NCBI GenBank assembly: GCA_009363875.1
Contig: CM018695.1
Span: forward strand, 66,710,907 to 66,774,906
Length of the DNA: 64,000 nucleotides
Direction: 5' to 3'
Source: Mikania micrantha
Taxonomy: Eukaryota > Streptophyta > Magnoliopsida > Asterales > Asteraceae
Shown in pieces: positions 33,341 to 45,541 of the stretch (positions within the stretch are counted from its first letter, which is position 1; each line of letters begins with the position of its first letter). Below the pieces are notes generated by a model. That model saw nothing but the letters and a program-made list of their open reading frames with translations, was not told the DNA's origin and did no database searches. The position numbers and the translations under genes were made by a program.

Positions 33341-36300
33341 GGATACACATCTTATAATAACCCACTTGAATTGTGTTAACCGATTAACCTTATGTTATCC
33401 ATTGATTTAATATATAATATTTAAGATTCTAAATTAAGGGATGAGATGAGATCAAGGGCAAAAGCGTCAATTTGTTTCCTGATTTCCCTTTTCTTGCCTG
33501 ACACTATTTTCAGAGATTTTTTATAAATCTCTTTCTCTCTCATATGAACATGAATATCATTCAATGTTTTCTTTCTAGATCATCACTCCCTAATTGCTCA
33601 ATAGATCTAGATCAAGATGAAGCACCAATCCATCACCGATAACAACGCAATCGACGACCAGGGCAGTAGCTCCTAGCAACCACGAGCACCATCATCGCCG
33701 ACGAACAAGAACAATCGGACGCACCTCTTGGGCCGGTGGAATTTAGGTGGTTGTGAACTTGAGCAAGAAGGTACCCATGTATGTTCATCAGAACCCCACC
33801 CATATTTCTGATTTCAAGGGTTTCATGCTCTCGTCAACCACCGCCATCGTAATTGATATTTTCCTTTTTGCACAACGAATCAACGACGATCATGCTAGTT
33901 GATACCCTCAAACTCTTAAAGAAGAGCCGGTCAACAAGGGGACCGTCACCCACAAGACGAGATTTCGATCGAGAAACAACCAACATGAGATCATAGGGAG
34001 CGAAGTACACACGATACAATATGTATATATAAACCCTAAATCAATGTTCAATTTCCATTCCCCAGAGATGCAGCTCTAAAGAACAGAGGTTACCCGCTGA
34101 AGAAAGGCTCAAAAACTTCAAAACAAGTTCAAGATAATGAGAATCAGAACCCCAACTTCTCAAGTAAGTGTGCTTAAGGAAGAGGTGTTTTGATTTTTCT
34201 TATACAACTAATTATTGTGACTTCAAGTTGCGTCTTTTGCTCAGGTGATTCGTGTAGTTATTCATGATGTAACTCAACTTAAAATACTAGAATGTCCATT
34301 GGGAATTTTAATAGCAGGCAAGCAATTCGTATTAAGAATATTAGAGTACTAATTTTTGTTATTTCTTAATCAATCACAAATAGAAATTTCAAATTTCATT
34401 CATGATAAAAGGGTTTACAAGTGTTATCTTTGTAAAATGTAATGCAGAGCTTTGGGTTTTTTCAAGGTTACTCATAATATAAAAGAACCTATCATAAAAA
34501 GTGTTTCACAATGTAATGTTATAAAGCAGTTTTGGGTTTCTATAAGAGCTTTGGGTTTCTTCAAAGCTCCATACTTGAGCAATTTTGATTAGAGGTAAGC
34601 TTCAATCTTTTTTTTTAAGTAGTTGATTTTTTCCAGGTAGCGAGTTTGCAATGAATCTTGCTCTTGATGAGTTTCAATAGGTCCTCGAGTTTGCTTCTGT
34701 CATAGGCATGATGCTTTTTATTGTTTCTCTCTAGATTTTTTGATAACTGGTATGTTCATTTTATTGAATGCCCAGGAGGTGATTGTTGATTTGAATGCTT
34801 TTTCTTTATGAATCAATTTTTACGGAGATTACTTAATATGGTGGATGGTTTGAACTTTAAAGACTTGGTGGTGTTCTTGTTAGGTTTTATTCTAAAGAAA
34901 TCACGCCTCAAAACCTTGAACAAAAGTTTCACTTCAGATCAACATAAGCACAATCATTAGTAAGGATCTTGTCATGGTGTTTATTTAAGGACAAAAGTTT
35001 AAATATGTTTTGTTTTTTGATGGTAAAAGAAGCTTTAAATTTTGTTTTTTATGTGTTTGATAAGTAAATAGAGGCATGAATTTAAAACCATTTCCGAAAT
35101 AATGGTAAAAGAAGCTTTAAATATGGTTTTACAATGTTGTAATCTATGCTTTACATGGTTGTAAGTGTGCTTGATTGTGTGTAGAGTTGGGTGTTTGCTT
35201 GGATGCATACATGAGATGAGCAACATGGAGGTACAGAGAACTTCCTATTGTGTGTAGAGTTGGGTGTTTTCACACTTAATATTTGTTGTAATCTTAGGCA
35301 CATAATGAAAACAAGTTGCCATTTGCTAACATTTTGTAGGGAATTCTTCACATTCAACTAGAAGTAAGCATAAAGAATGGAGATATCTAGAGCTTTCTTT
35401 TGTTAAATGGAAAAAAACATGAGCAAATATTAAACTAACAAGTTGATATGGTAATCTCTCTATTTTTTTTCTTTCAAGTTGATATGGTAATCTGTCTATT
35501 TTTTTGCAGCAATGTAACACGTATATTACATCAGTGTAACATACATCACTGTAATAACCCTGGTTGTAAAAGTCGCTAAGCGCTAGTCGGGCGGCGAGGT
35601 ACCGCCTAGGGATTAATCGAGATTAATCGGTGCTAGGCGGATTGGAATTTTTATATGTAATTTTACAAATATATATTATATACACACATCAATATCAATA
35701 ATTTAATATAATAATTCAAATAATTTTAAAAAATATACTTAATTATATACTAAAAAAAGTACTTTAAAGTGCAAAGTTAAACACTGAGTTCAAAGTTTAG
35801 AGATAAATTTCGATGTTAACTGACTGGATTCGATGTTTCAGAGAAATATTAAAGATTTTTGGTTGAGAAATGTCTAAATAATCATGAAATTGGACCCTTT
35901 TTACCATAAAAAAGTCAAAAAAAAAATAAAAATCTGACCAGACCGCCTAGGCCCCGTCTAGGCCCCAGTAGATAAGCGCCTAGCACCTAGGCGGCCTAGG
36001 TCGATTTTTACAACATTGGTAATAACCATGTTTTCTTGTTTAGTGTAATTTTTGTTTTCATTTACATCAATGTAATGCCTAGTTTTATGTATATTTTTAT
36101 TTACTGTAATGTAACATCTAGGTGCCCACATATTGCATTTGAGATTTAACACATCATTACATTAATGCATTTTATTTATTTATTGTAATGTAAATTTTCA
36201 AATTTATAGGAGCAAGTGATTTTGGACCATAGTGATGTATTTTTTTTCATTTACAGCAATGTAATTTATTTTTTTGTTTGTAGCAATGTAACGTTAATTT

Positions 36301-36789
36301 TACATTTTACATTTTACATTTAGCATTTGTATTGAATATTTGTAGTTTTTTTTTCATTTACAGCAATGATCATATTACATTAATGTAACCGGCTAATAAA
36401 TAAGCGTTTACAGCAATGTAACCGTTTATTACGTATACGTAATTAAGTTGTTACAGTGCTGTAATTACGAATGTATAAAAAAAATTTAAAAATTTGACAA
36501 TATTATAACGGAATTAAAGAGAAAAATACAACGAATTTATTGATGTAATTTTTATAATAAAATTATTTTTGTATAAAAAGTTATGAATTTGATTTTTTAA
36601 AAAAGGGGAAGAATCTTTATTAGAAAAAGAAAGAAATCAAAAAATGTTAAAATGTCAGATTTACCATTTTCATATAAAAAGTACACCAAGACACATGGCA
36701 CAATCTCCTTTAATCTTTCATTTTTCCACCATTGGATGTGAGTTAAACAGTTATGACCCAAATAGTGGGTTAACAATGAATCTTTACCC
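33341..36789. mobile_element. Large non-autonomous element between TA microsatellites
   Basis: Left end GGATACACATCTTATAATAA, inverted right end GGGTAAAGATTCATTGTTAA, both followed by CCCACT. TIR similarity is moderate. TA runs lie at 33325-33339 and 36790-36802. The interior has low-complexity TGTAA-rich stretches and a less AT-rich block (33600-34160) that could be captured host sequence, but I cannot identify a gene in it. It contains the hAT-type MITE at 35560. Confidence 0.5.
35560..36019. mobile_element. hAT-type MITE, 460 bp, TSD TAATAACC
   Basis: TAATAACC lies at 35552-35559 and 36020-36027. The ends carry TTGTAAAAGTCGC and, inverted, TTGTAAAAATCGACC. GC-rich CGCCTAGGCG-type subterminal repeats follow on both sides of an AT-rich centre. 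This layout is common for plant hAT MITEs. Confidence 0.9.
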
Positions 36790-36805
36790 TATATATATAT
36801 ATAAA

Positions 36806-37091
36806 GGGTCCTATTCAAATATAAATGGCGTTTCACATATGAATTGTAAGCGTTAATTGTTCGTTTTTACATGACTTTATCATATAAGAACAATCAATTG
36901 TTTTGTACTATTCACACGCAAAACAACTTTTGTATTTTAAGCTTTCTTAGGTCTAATTCTTAATTATTAATATGTTTTTTTTTACATTCTAGTCATTTCT
37001 CTATATTTATGAAACCTTTTAATTTTCATATATCATCATTTTTATTATTTAATATGTAAAACAAAAAAAAAAAACTAATAATAACATATGA
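36806..37091. repeat. Interspersed repeat, copy 2 (pair at 21856-22207)
   Basis: It begins GGGTCCTATTCAAATATAA right after a TA run (36790-36802) and ends AATAATAACATATGA. Its first bases (GG...TTCAAAT) resemble the ends of the elements at 28845 and 30723. Confidence 0.75.
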
Positions 37092-37220
37092 AGCTTCGTA
37101 AAGATGTTAAAAAATAATTAAATACTCATCTATTTCTCATGTTGTTATGCAGATGTGTATTGTCTTCCATCATTAAATAGAGCCCTCTTGGAAACACACA
37201 CATTCAACATACCTTTCACA

Positions 37221-37403
37221 ATGTCTGAGACAAAAGCTCCGTCCTTCATGGAAGCCACGAATAGGCCTCCCTCTAATACGACGTCCGCTAATAGCACCAC
37301 GACCATTAAGAAACCGGTTTCGTTCATGCGCCCCATCGGTGAACAACCAGACAAAAAGGCTCCATCGGTTTCAACCGCGGATCAGCGTGCTAACTCCACC
37401 TAG
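37221..37403 (+). CDS. Small hypothetical protein, 60 aa, Ser/Thr/Pro-rich
   Basis: ATG at 37221 (ACAATGTC context) to TAG at 37401-37403. The protein starts MSETKAPSFMEATNRPPSN and is low in hydrophobics, so it is probably disordered. I do not recognise a family. A polyadenylation signal lies 80 bp downstream. Upstream, TTCAACATACCTTTCACAAT matches the sequence before ATGs at 42264 and near 42680, so this 5' region belongs to a small repeated family. A pyrimidine-rich TTGTTATGCAG at 37143-37152 could be a splice acceptor. Coding status is plausible but unproven. Confidence 0.45.
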   Translation: MSETKAPSFMEATNRPPSNTTSANSTTTIKKPVSFMRPIGEQPDKKAPSVSTADQRANST

Positions 37404-38760
37404 CTAGCCAACTAGCTCGTTCTCGTGGTGGCACCAAAAGAATGTTGTACTGTTTTTTTCTGTTTTTGTAGTCATGGCCTGCAATAAATCTCTCTTTGTG
37501 TCTGAATCTTTGTTTCAAGTCTCTCTAGATCAAGTGTTGAGAATCTTGAGTTGACTTTTAGGTACTTGTACGCGTTTAAGATAAATTAATTAATGTTATC
37601 AAGTAACTATTTGAGTGTTTAATTTTGGTCGTTGGTACATTGTTTTGTTGCTGAAGATCTTTGAGTTGTCGTTAGATCTGGATGGAGTGTTTTCAGTCCA
37701 TCTCCAACCATGATCTGGTGTTCTTTATGTGAACTGATACAAGAACAAGAACTAGCTAGTTTAGTAATCGATTCGGTTCTTCATGCTAGATTAATAATTG
37801 GTATACCAAGTAAAAAAAAACACAATTTTTGAGTCGATTTCTCAATCAGCAGTATGCATATTGGATTGATTCATATTGTAAATCATCTAAAAAACATTTA
37901 AGTTGTTCTTAAATTATGAAAAATATGAAGCAATTTGCAACCACAAAGGCAAGTAGATTATGTATGAGATTCCTGCAATTGATTCATGCGAAACAACAAA
38001 TAATTGACCATAAAACCATAATTGTTTAGTAATAATTGGGGACAAACCAAATTGTGTGAACAACGTTAAAATAATTAGGGAATCCGGATGTATCGACAAA
38101 GTGATCATATTCTATTATAAGTTGAGTTTTTTCAAAACAATGATCTAACGCCCAATCACTTTTTTTTTAAAAAAAAAAATGAATTTTACTTATATCTTTA
38201 CAATTAAATGTTTAGCCAGCGTGTTACGACATTAACCTTGAATTGACTAAAATAAAGATACGATCTTAAATATCAATAGTCATGTTAAATTATTATTTAT
38301 TTATATATTATTATTTTTATTTTTATTATTTTTATTATTATTATTATTATATATTATTATTCTTCACTCGTAAAATGCCTATGAAAAAAATATATTTAAT
38401 TATTATTATTTAATTATTTTTAATTTTCGTTAATATGTAGGTAGACTCTAAAAACCATTCAAAATTTGTATCATATACATCCTTTCACTTTCATCAAACA
38501 CAATAGGGGAAAAAAAAAAAGCAATCAATATTTCGTAAAAAAGCAACTTTCACTACCAAAAATTATAACAAAAAATAAAATACAAAAATTCAAACATACC
38601 TTTATGCCTATCTTCATTGACCAAACATGAAAACCAATACAATAAACTTGAGCAAAAAAAAAAAAATCTTACAATTAAATAATGTTTTTAATGTTCCCTC
38701 GAACTCTAAGATGCATATATGGTATACGCAGTAATTAATAAAAACTTTTGATTTTATAAT
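37404..38760. other. Intergenic stretch with a dispersed 95-bp repeat
   Basis: No gene seen. The segment at 37953-38055 (TGTATGAGATTCCTGCAATT and onward) recurs at 39364-39450 inside the long-TIR element. The rest is AT-rich with microsatellite-like TTATTA runs (38290-38360). Confidence 0.5.
37483..37488 (+). terminator. Putative polyadenylation signal AATAAA
   Basis: AATAAA in GCAATAAATC, about 80 bp after the stop of the 60-aa ORF. Confidence 0.4.
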
Positions 38761-38774
38761 TTATTACTGATAAA

Positions 38775-38935
38775 CAAACAAACAAACAAACAAACGTACC
38801 CAGTTTAATCCCACTTTTAAATAGGGTCTGGGAGGGGTGAGATGAAAACAAACATTTCCTCTATCCCAAGAAGAGGTAGAGAGGCTGTGTCAGAAGAGAC
38901 CCCTGGCTCAAAATTTTATTTTTTTTTTCAAAGAC
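38775..38935 (-). mobile_element. SINE (asterid Au-like 3' body) with 14-bp TSD
   Basis: TTATTACTGATAAA flanks it at 38761-38774 and 38936-38949. On the minus strand it reads CAGCCTCTCTACC, then CTCACCCCTCCCAGACCC and TGGGATTAAACTGGGTACG, and ends in a (TTTG)n tail. This is the conserved 3' body of common asterid SINEs. The tRNA-derived head with A and B boxes is not evident, so the copy may be 5'-truncated. Confidence 0.88.
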
Positions 38936-38948
38936 TTATTACTGATAA

Positions 38949-40080
38949 ATATAACAATATTATCATGACTTGGTTGTTCGACCTTCTGTGAAGAAATATT
39001 ACTATGTAGAGATCTAGTTGGAGTGTTAGTCATTTGGTTTCCCTTTTAAACTGTTGTTATATTACATCTTTACGAGTTTAATAATATCAAAACAAGGCGT
39101 ACAAATGCATTGAACAATTTGGTTAGAAATATATTTAATAATTCATTACAAATTAACTATTCAAGTTGACTATTATGAATTATCTAGCTCCCAAACAATC
39201 TTGGGCTTATTTTATCGACCCATTCAGATCACAAAACTATCAAGACTACTTTTTCAAACCAATTTTAGTTTTTGTTAACCAAGTCAAGAATCGGATAGAA
39301 ATGTAGCCAGTTCCAAGTAGGGTTTTTTAACGGTTTGATTCTAGTTTATGTTGGGTAGATCATGTATGAGATTCCTGCAATTGATTCATGCGAAACAACA
39401 AATCATTGAGCATAAAACCATAATTGAATAGTAATGAGCGATAGCCAAATTAGATCTAAATTTGTTACGTATAAGAATCGATCCGAATACCGAATCCACA
39501 ATTTGGTTTGGTTTTTCTTGATTACAATACGTTTTGTTTTCGGGTTTTTAGCTGTTTTTTTTTCCACCAAAATAGATCCAAGTAGGATTTTTGAACGGTT
39601 TGATTCTCGTTTTGTTTTCGGTTTCTCAGATAAGTCATAATTGAAACTGGAATTATCAAGATTGGTTTCAACTATACATGACCAAAATGGTTGAAACGAT
39701 AAATGGTTTGAAAAAGTAGTCTTGATCATTGACCAAACCATAAATGGTTTGAAAAAGTAGTCTTGATCATTTTGTGATGTGAACGGGTTGTAAAAACAAG
39801 TCCAAAACTGTTTGTACTCTAAATCGTTTTCTTAAATCCTTATGTTGGGAGCTAGATAATAGTCAACTTGAATAGCTAATTTGTTAAGAATTATTAAATA
39901 TATTCTTACCCAAATTGTTCAATGTATTTGTGCACCCTGTTTTGATGTTAAAATCTGGTAAAGATGTAATATAACAAGAGTATAAAAGGGACGCCAAATG
40001 ACTTATAATCCATCTAGATTTGGTAATTAATATTTCTTCACAGGATATCGAAGAAGTAAGTCATGCTAATATTGTTATAT
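38949..40080. mobile_element. Long-TIR element (about 1.13 kb, arms of 0.31-0.39 kb)
   Basis: Left arm ATATAACAATATTATCATGA (38949) matches, inverted, the right arm ending at 40080. Matching continues through GTGAAGAAATATTA, TTATATTACATCTTTAC, TTCAAGTTGACTATTA and CAAGACTACTTTTTCAAACC. The centre (39265-39690) holds direct repeats with CGGTTTGATTCT and the 95-bp repeat also at 37953. No TSD is clear because a SINE inserted at the left edge. MULE-like by structure. Confidence 0.82.
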
Positions 40081-41980
40081 ATGTATATAATAAATAATTA
40101 AATAAAAAGTTTTTATAAATTACTATATATCTATTTATTTTAATAAATAAAGGTTTTCTAAGGACATATGACATATTCATAAACCACCTCAGCTTTGATT
40201 TTTCGTCTCTCTCCTATTATATACATATCATATTAAATAATGAATATTTTATATATTTTATATATTTTTAAACTAAAACAATTTTTTAATACATATAAAA
40301 TATATTAATACTAAAAAACACACTTTTAAAAAAACAAATTATTATAAAATATAAAATTTTCAAAAACAATTAAAACTAAATGTTTAAAGAAACTTTGAAA
40401 AAATTAAAAAATTAGTGTTTTTATTACTTAAAATATTAAATTATACAAAATTTTAATCATATTTTATATTTAAAAATCGTCTTTATATTCTTTAAATTTT
40501 CATTGATAACTACTTATTATATTTTTTTACTCAACATGTGTAATACACGGGGTACTAACCTAGTACCGAACATATACATCTTAGAGTTCAAGTGACATTA
40601 AAAACAATATTATAAGATTTATTTATTTATTTATTTATTATCGTTGCTTAAGTTTTTTTTTTTTGGGTTTTTTGGTTTTTTTTTGGCATGAAGATAGACA
40701 CTAAAGGTAGGTTTGAATTTTTGTATTTTATTTTATTTTTGTTATATTTTCTGGCAGTAAAAAATTGTTTTTAAGATGATAATTGATTGTTTTAGAGTAA
40801 CAAATTAACGCATGTTGTGACTTTCGAAAAATGTATTGATTAACCTTCTTTTTTTTTTGAAATATTTTATTTTATTTTTTTGTTTTGTTTCATTGAATGA
40901 AGATTGCTCCTGATACGAAGTTTGAATGATTTAGCGTTTCATAACAGGCTAACAACAGTTGTAATAAATTTATTTGTTTTTTCTTTCTTTTTTTTGTTGT
41001 CTTTCTTATTATTTGTTACTCTACTATGTTGCATTTTTTTGCTTACAGTAATCTTTTTTATTAAATAATATTACAATATCTGATAACAAATATGTTCATT
41101 ATAAGTAGTATGCCACGCTCTTATATTTTCATGGTTTACTGGTTACTGTTATTATTATTTTTCTTTCTTTTAATGAAATCAAAAAAATATTCTATCTTAT
41201 GATCATGGGCGTACATATCTTTGAATTTTTTTTTTCAGTAGTATAAATATATGTTAAAATTCTTACTGATCTTCTTAATATTTTACAATTGTTTCCTTTT
41301 GCATAATCAGACTTGTTATAAGAATTTAAATGATGCTTTTACTTGTATTTTAAAAAAAGAGTTACTTAAAAATTCTGCATACATGTTATTTTTGATAGAT
41401 TTTAAAAAATAAAATCCCGTAGAGAACAACTCGGCCTAACAATCTCAATAAGATGAGTAACTTAAAAACTATTTGGATATAATGAATTCAAATGGGAAAA
41501 TAATCAATAATATATTTGATAAGAAATTACTAAAAATTATTCAATTAAACTATTTGTTTAGTTACAATTCATTTTATCTGAAACAAAATTGATGTTTTTT
41601 TTTTAAAATGAGTCATTTAAACTCAAACTGATTTTGCTTAAAACACATCCTGACCTACACTCATCCAAACCCACACCCATTCTGACTTGTTGCCCAACCC
41701 AACGCCTATTTTGTCATGCGAAAGAACAACTTTAGGTGTTGTATTTTTAATATGATTTTATATATGAAATTTAGTTTGATTGTCTTTTTTTTTTAACATT
41801 ACCCGACCTAATTCGGCCTAACATGATCTGAACATAAGAGAAAAACAATTATCATACACTGGTCCTTAAACAACTTTAAAAAAATTTCGCCCCTTGTGAA
41901 AATAATTTATGGGTCCGTTACTGCTTATGAGTTATACTTTAATTAATCTTATTCAAGAGTTGTTTAGAATGTAAAGGCAT
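40081..41980. other. AT-rich intergenic stretch with a Helitron-like 3' end
   Basis: At 40532-40561, ATGTGTAATACACGGGGTAC followed by TAACCTAG resembles Helitron 3' ends (small hairpin then CTAG). A possible start TCTCTCTCCTATTATATAC lies near 40204 but lacks the expected 5' A. Elsewhere I see only AT-rich sequence and poly-T runs. Confidence 0.4.
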
Positions 41981-42807
41981 AAGATTTTATTATTATATGC
42001 CCGGTCTTTGCAAGTGACCCTAAAACAATTTTAATCCAATTATAACTATGGAAAACCCATTTTCATACCTTTTTTACATAAAAGTTTTATAATAAGGATT
42101 AAGAAATGATAACACGAAAATAAATATTCATCCAATTACGTACGCACTAACTTGAGGTTCATACGTCATTGTGTTATGTTACTATACGTTAGGTTGAGGT
42201 GTATGGCTTCCCCCAATAAATACACCACTTGATATGAAATTCACATTCAACCTATCTTTTACAATGCGTGAGACTGAAGTGAAGGTTGTTTTTGTCAAAA
42301 AGGTCTTCTCGACCTTTTTTGTTTGCGTCGCGCATTCTACGCGCAAATGCTGGCATATACAGACTATTTGTTTTTCGAAAATGTTTCATATAATAATAAT
42401 AATAAGATTTTATTATTATATGCCCGGTCTTTGCAAGTGACGCTAAAACAATTTTAATCAATTACAACTATGGAAAACCCATTTTCATACTTTTTTACAT
42501 AAAAGTTTTATAATAAGGATTAAAAAATGATAACACGAAAATAAATGTTCCTCCAATTACGTACGTAGTAACTTGAGGTTCATACGTCATTGTGTTATGT
42601 TACGTTAGGTTGAGGTGTATGGCTTCCCCCAATAAATACACCACTTGATATGAAATTCACATAAAACCTATCTTTTACAATGCGTGAGACTGAAATGAAA
42701 GTTGTTTTTGTCAAAAAGGTCTTCTCGACCTTTTTTGTTTGCGTCGCGCATGCTACGCGCAAACACTGTCATATACAGACTATTTGTTTTTCGAAAATGT
42801 TTCATTA
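41981..42807 (+). repeat. 423-bp tandem duplication carrying a small-ORF 5' region
   Basis: AAGATTTTATTATTATATGC at 41981 recurs at 42404, and the following 400 bp match closely. Each unit holds AATAAATACACCACTTG (TATA-like), CACATTCAACCTATC or a variant, and an ATG (42264; near 42680) opening MRETE(V/M)KVV. Each also holds the hairpin AAAAAGGTC/GACCTTTTT. The first unit's ORF ends at the second copy's CCGGTCTTTGCAAGTGA. The ORFs are short and probably not functional. Confidence 0.85.
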
Positions 42808-42884
42808 AAAATGTTCGTGCGTTCTCTTCTTGGTGCAGATGTGATCCCACCACTTATAGGATCTTCTATGATCTACAGAGCCCA

Positions 42885-43115
42885 CCCACCATCGACGGCC
42901 ACCACCATCGGTCATCCTCATCACCACTGGCGGGCCATCACCGTCCACCATCACCGCCACCACCGTCCACCACCACCGCCACCACCGTCAGTCACCCCCA
43001 CCCCGACCACCGTCATCGACCACCACCAATGTCGGTCAGCCCCACCACCACCGTCGGTCACCCCCACCACCAACATCACCGTCGGCCACCCCCATCACCC
43101 ACCACCACCAATTAT
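42885..43115. repeat. CCACC/ACCGTC low-complexity tract
   Basis: A C-rich run of CCACCACCG, CCGTCGGTCA and related phrases. It gives His/Pro-rich open frames in several phases on the plus strand, as expected of low complexity, and is not called coding. Confidence 0.85.
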
Positions 43116-43431
43116 TATATATATTAAAATCCAAAGTTTGGTTGTGTGACAAAATTACTGTTCCATTTAATACAAATCCTAAAGCACAATTTACAACCTT
43201 TTAATTCAACTTCAAAGTGAAAGCAAAGAAACGAGAAGCATGGAGACACCGACTCAAAGAAAGAGAGACGAATTGAAATTGAAAGGTTCTTCATTTTTAT
43301 AACTGCAGATCATTTATGCCCGCTTTCTCATTTGATTTCAGTAATTTAGGAACCAACCAACATCTACATTCGACGGTGTTCGCCGATTATACCGATGCCG
43401 GCCCTAAAAGTCGGAAGCCGGCCACTGTCGA

Positions 43432-43621
43432 TGGGTCTTGCAGCTGTCGTTTGGGTCCAGGTCGCCTCCGGAAACACGCCCTCTTTCCCTCCATCGGAGT
43501 AGGATAGAGGTATGCTATTTGGCAATTGGGTCTTGCAGCTGTCGTTTGGGTCTAGATCGCCTCCGGAAACACGCCCTCTTTCCCTCCATCGGAGTAGCAT
43601 AGAGTTATGCTATTTGGCAAT
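43432..43621. repeat. 95-bp tandem duplication of a SINE-like segment
   Basis: TGGGTCTTGCAGCTGTCGTT begins at 43432 and 43527, and the units are nearly identical. The phrases CGCCTCCGGAAACACGCCCT and CATCGGAGTAGGATAGAGG resemble the asterid SINE body seen at 38775 (plus sense here). Confidence 0.7.
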
Positions 43622-44070
43622 TTTATTACAATTACTTTGTGTTTTTAGTATGGATATATGGATTTAAAAATAAGGAAACCCTAATGTTGTGACTTTTGCT
43701 TTGGTTTGATTTTTCCTTTAATGTTGCAGACGTTTTGTCTGTTCCTATTTTCGTTGTGGACATAGCAGCAAGCATAATGTGTGACGGGTCTTTTACAAAA
43801 TTGGTGGTCTGGACTTTGTTGTTTGTGATTATGTGTTTAGGGATTTACTGTTGCCTCTGTTCTAACAATTCAAATGGTTTTTTTACCTATGGGGTAACCA
43901 TTTTTATGTTGCTTACTTCCTTTAATTGCTTCAGTATGGTTTTGTTCAAGAGTTTGGTTGTGTCACATAACTAAGACCGATAAGAATAACATGGCCATTG
44001 CATTTACAGATTGGATAACATGGTAATTTTCTGTAACATGATTTCTTACACTCCCTCATAATAAGGCCTC

Positions 44071-44290
44071 ACTGCAACTTAAAAGCTAAAATCAAAAAGA
44101 TTTCATAGAATTTTGAACTGAAATATGTTGCTTTTTTGTTTAAGATCGTTAAATTTAGTGTAATTTAAATTGCACATTTCCGCTACAACTTAAACGTTAA
44201 AATGCAAAAAGATTTAACAGAATTTTTAACTAAAATAAGTTGCTATTTTGCTTAAGATCTTTAAATAAATGGATAAAACCTATGGTAATT
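44071..44290. repeat. About 111-bp diverged tandem duplication
   Basis: GCAACTTAAAAGCTAAAATC...AAGATCGTTAAAT and CAACTTAAACGTTAAAATGC...AAGATCTTTAAAT align over about 85 bp. Confidence 0.75.
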
Positions 44291-45521
44291 GGTAATGAGG
44301 TAAGCCGAAAGAAATTTGCAATTTAAATTACACTAAATCTAAATTTTAGAGAGCTTTTATGAGTGTAAATTCTTATTGTTTGGATCATAGTTATAGATTG
44401 ATTAAACGAACAATGAAACTAACCTCTTGGCTTCTTAATTGGTGTGGCAATTTCATTTGCTTTTATTATGTGTTTGAATCTTTGTTCAAATTGTTTTTCT
44501 TTCTGATGTGTTTTCTCCATATGTGGTTCATTTGATTTTTTATTGCTTCATTTGTTTTAGTTTATTATATAGGTCATTGTTTCATTTGCTTTAGTTTACT
44601 ATACGGAGATAGTGTTGGTAGTGTAATGTTAAAGGGATTGGTATATTCCAAGATGTTGGAATAGGTTCAGATTCTTGGTATTAAACCACTTGGATTAAAT
44701 AGTGGAAATGAGAGGACTTATGCATTATGAGTAGATTGGTGATTAAACATTTGATTGTATTGTGGTTAACTCCAGACAACATAGGGTGCAGGTTTTATAA
44801 TTAGTTAAGTAAGAGTACAAAAGGTTAGATTTTTAAATGTGAGGTATGCTTTTTTTAGGCATTATGCATGAATCAACCCAATATACCAGTCTTTAACGCA
44901 ATCAAACATCAAGCAATTAGCAAATGAGGTTATGGTCACTAATGTAAGACGAATATCATTTTTTAATCTTTGCTAAAGAAATTGATAGAATGCAGGATAT
45001 GCCATTATGGAGATGAAAATTTGAACATAGAGACTTCATGTGGGTGATGTGCCACCTTAATGTTATTATTCTTAATCTCATTTCAAGAAACTAAATAACT
45101 CCTTGGTTAATAAAACCTTAGAAATTTATTAAAAATTCTTACTTTTTCATTTTTCCAATATGTTTTCAATAGAATCATCACAGACACAATATATGAGATT
45201 TGCCTCCATATATGTTAGTAAATTACAGTTTTTTTTCCTATCATTTTGAATTAAAAGCTTTACATATTGTTCATTAATTAACAATATTTGTTGTTTTGAA
45301 TATTCTTCTTTGAGTTTTGACCATGCAAGGATGTTAATCTTTAATTAGGTACTGTGTTGCCGAATTGAGCTTATCATCCCTATTACATGAATGTGTTAAT
45401 TTTAGTTATTTAAATCTTTAGGTAAATTTTTAATCTAATGTTTAGGTAAAATTTTTTAACACATCCTTATTATTTAAATCTTTCTTTTATATATTATCGT
45501 TTATCAAAAAATCGACTCACG

Positions 45522-45541
45522 CCCCGCTGCGAAGCGCGGGT
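45522..45541. mobile_element. Helitron-like 3' hairpin
   Basis: CCCCGCTGCGAAGCGCGGG is a GC-rich hairpin in an AT-rich setting, followed by TCACATCCCACTTG. Plant Helitron ends commonly have such a hairpin about 10 bp before CTAG, and here that end is degraded. Confidence 0.4.

Noticed and set aside
33600..34160. A captured host gene inside the element at 33341
   Set aside because: Less AT-rich and with splice-like sites, but no frame gives a recognisable protein.
40204..40561. A complete short Helitron
   Set aside because: The 3' hairpin and CTAG look right, but the proposed TC start is not preceded by A and no second copy is in the window. Only the 3' end is mentioned.
42702..43149. Two His/Pro-rich ORFs of about 140 codons
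   Set aside because: Produced by the CCACC/ACCGTC low-complexity tract and a duplicated segment. Two phases are open together and no domain is seen.
43696..43974. Hydrophobic 92-codon ORF
   Set aside because: No ATG start, no domain, no supporting signals. AT/T-rich DNA gives hydrophobic open frames by chance.
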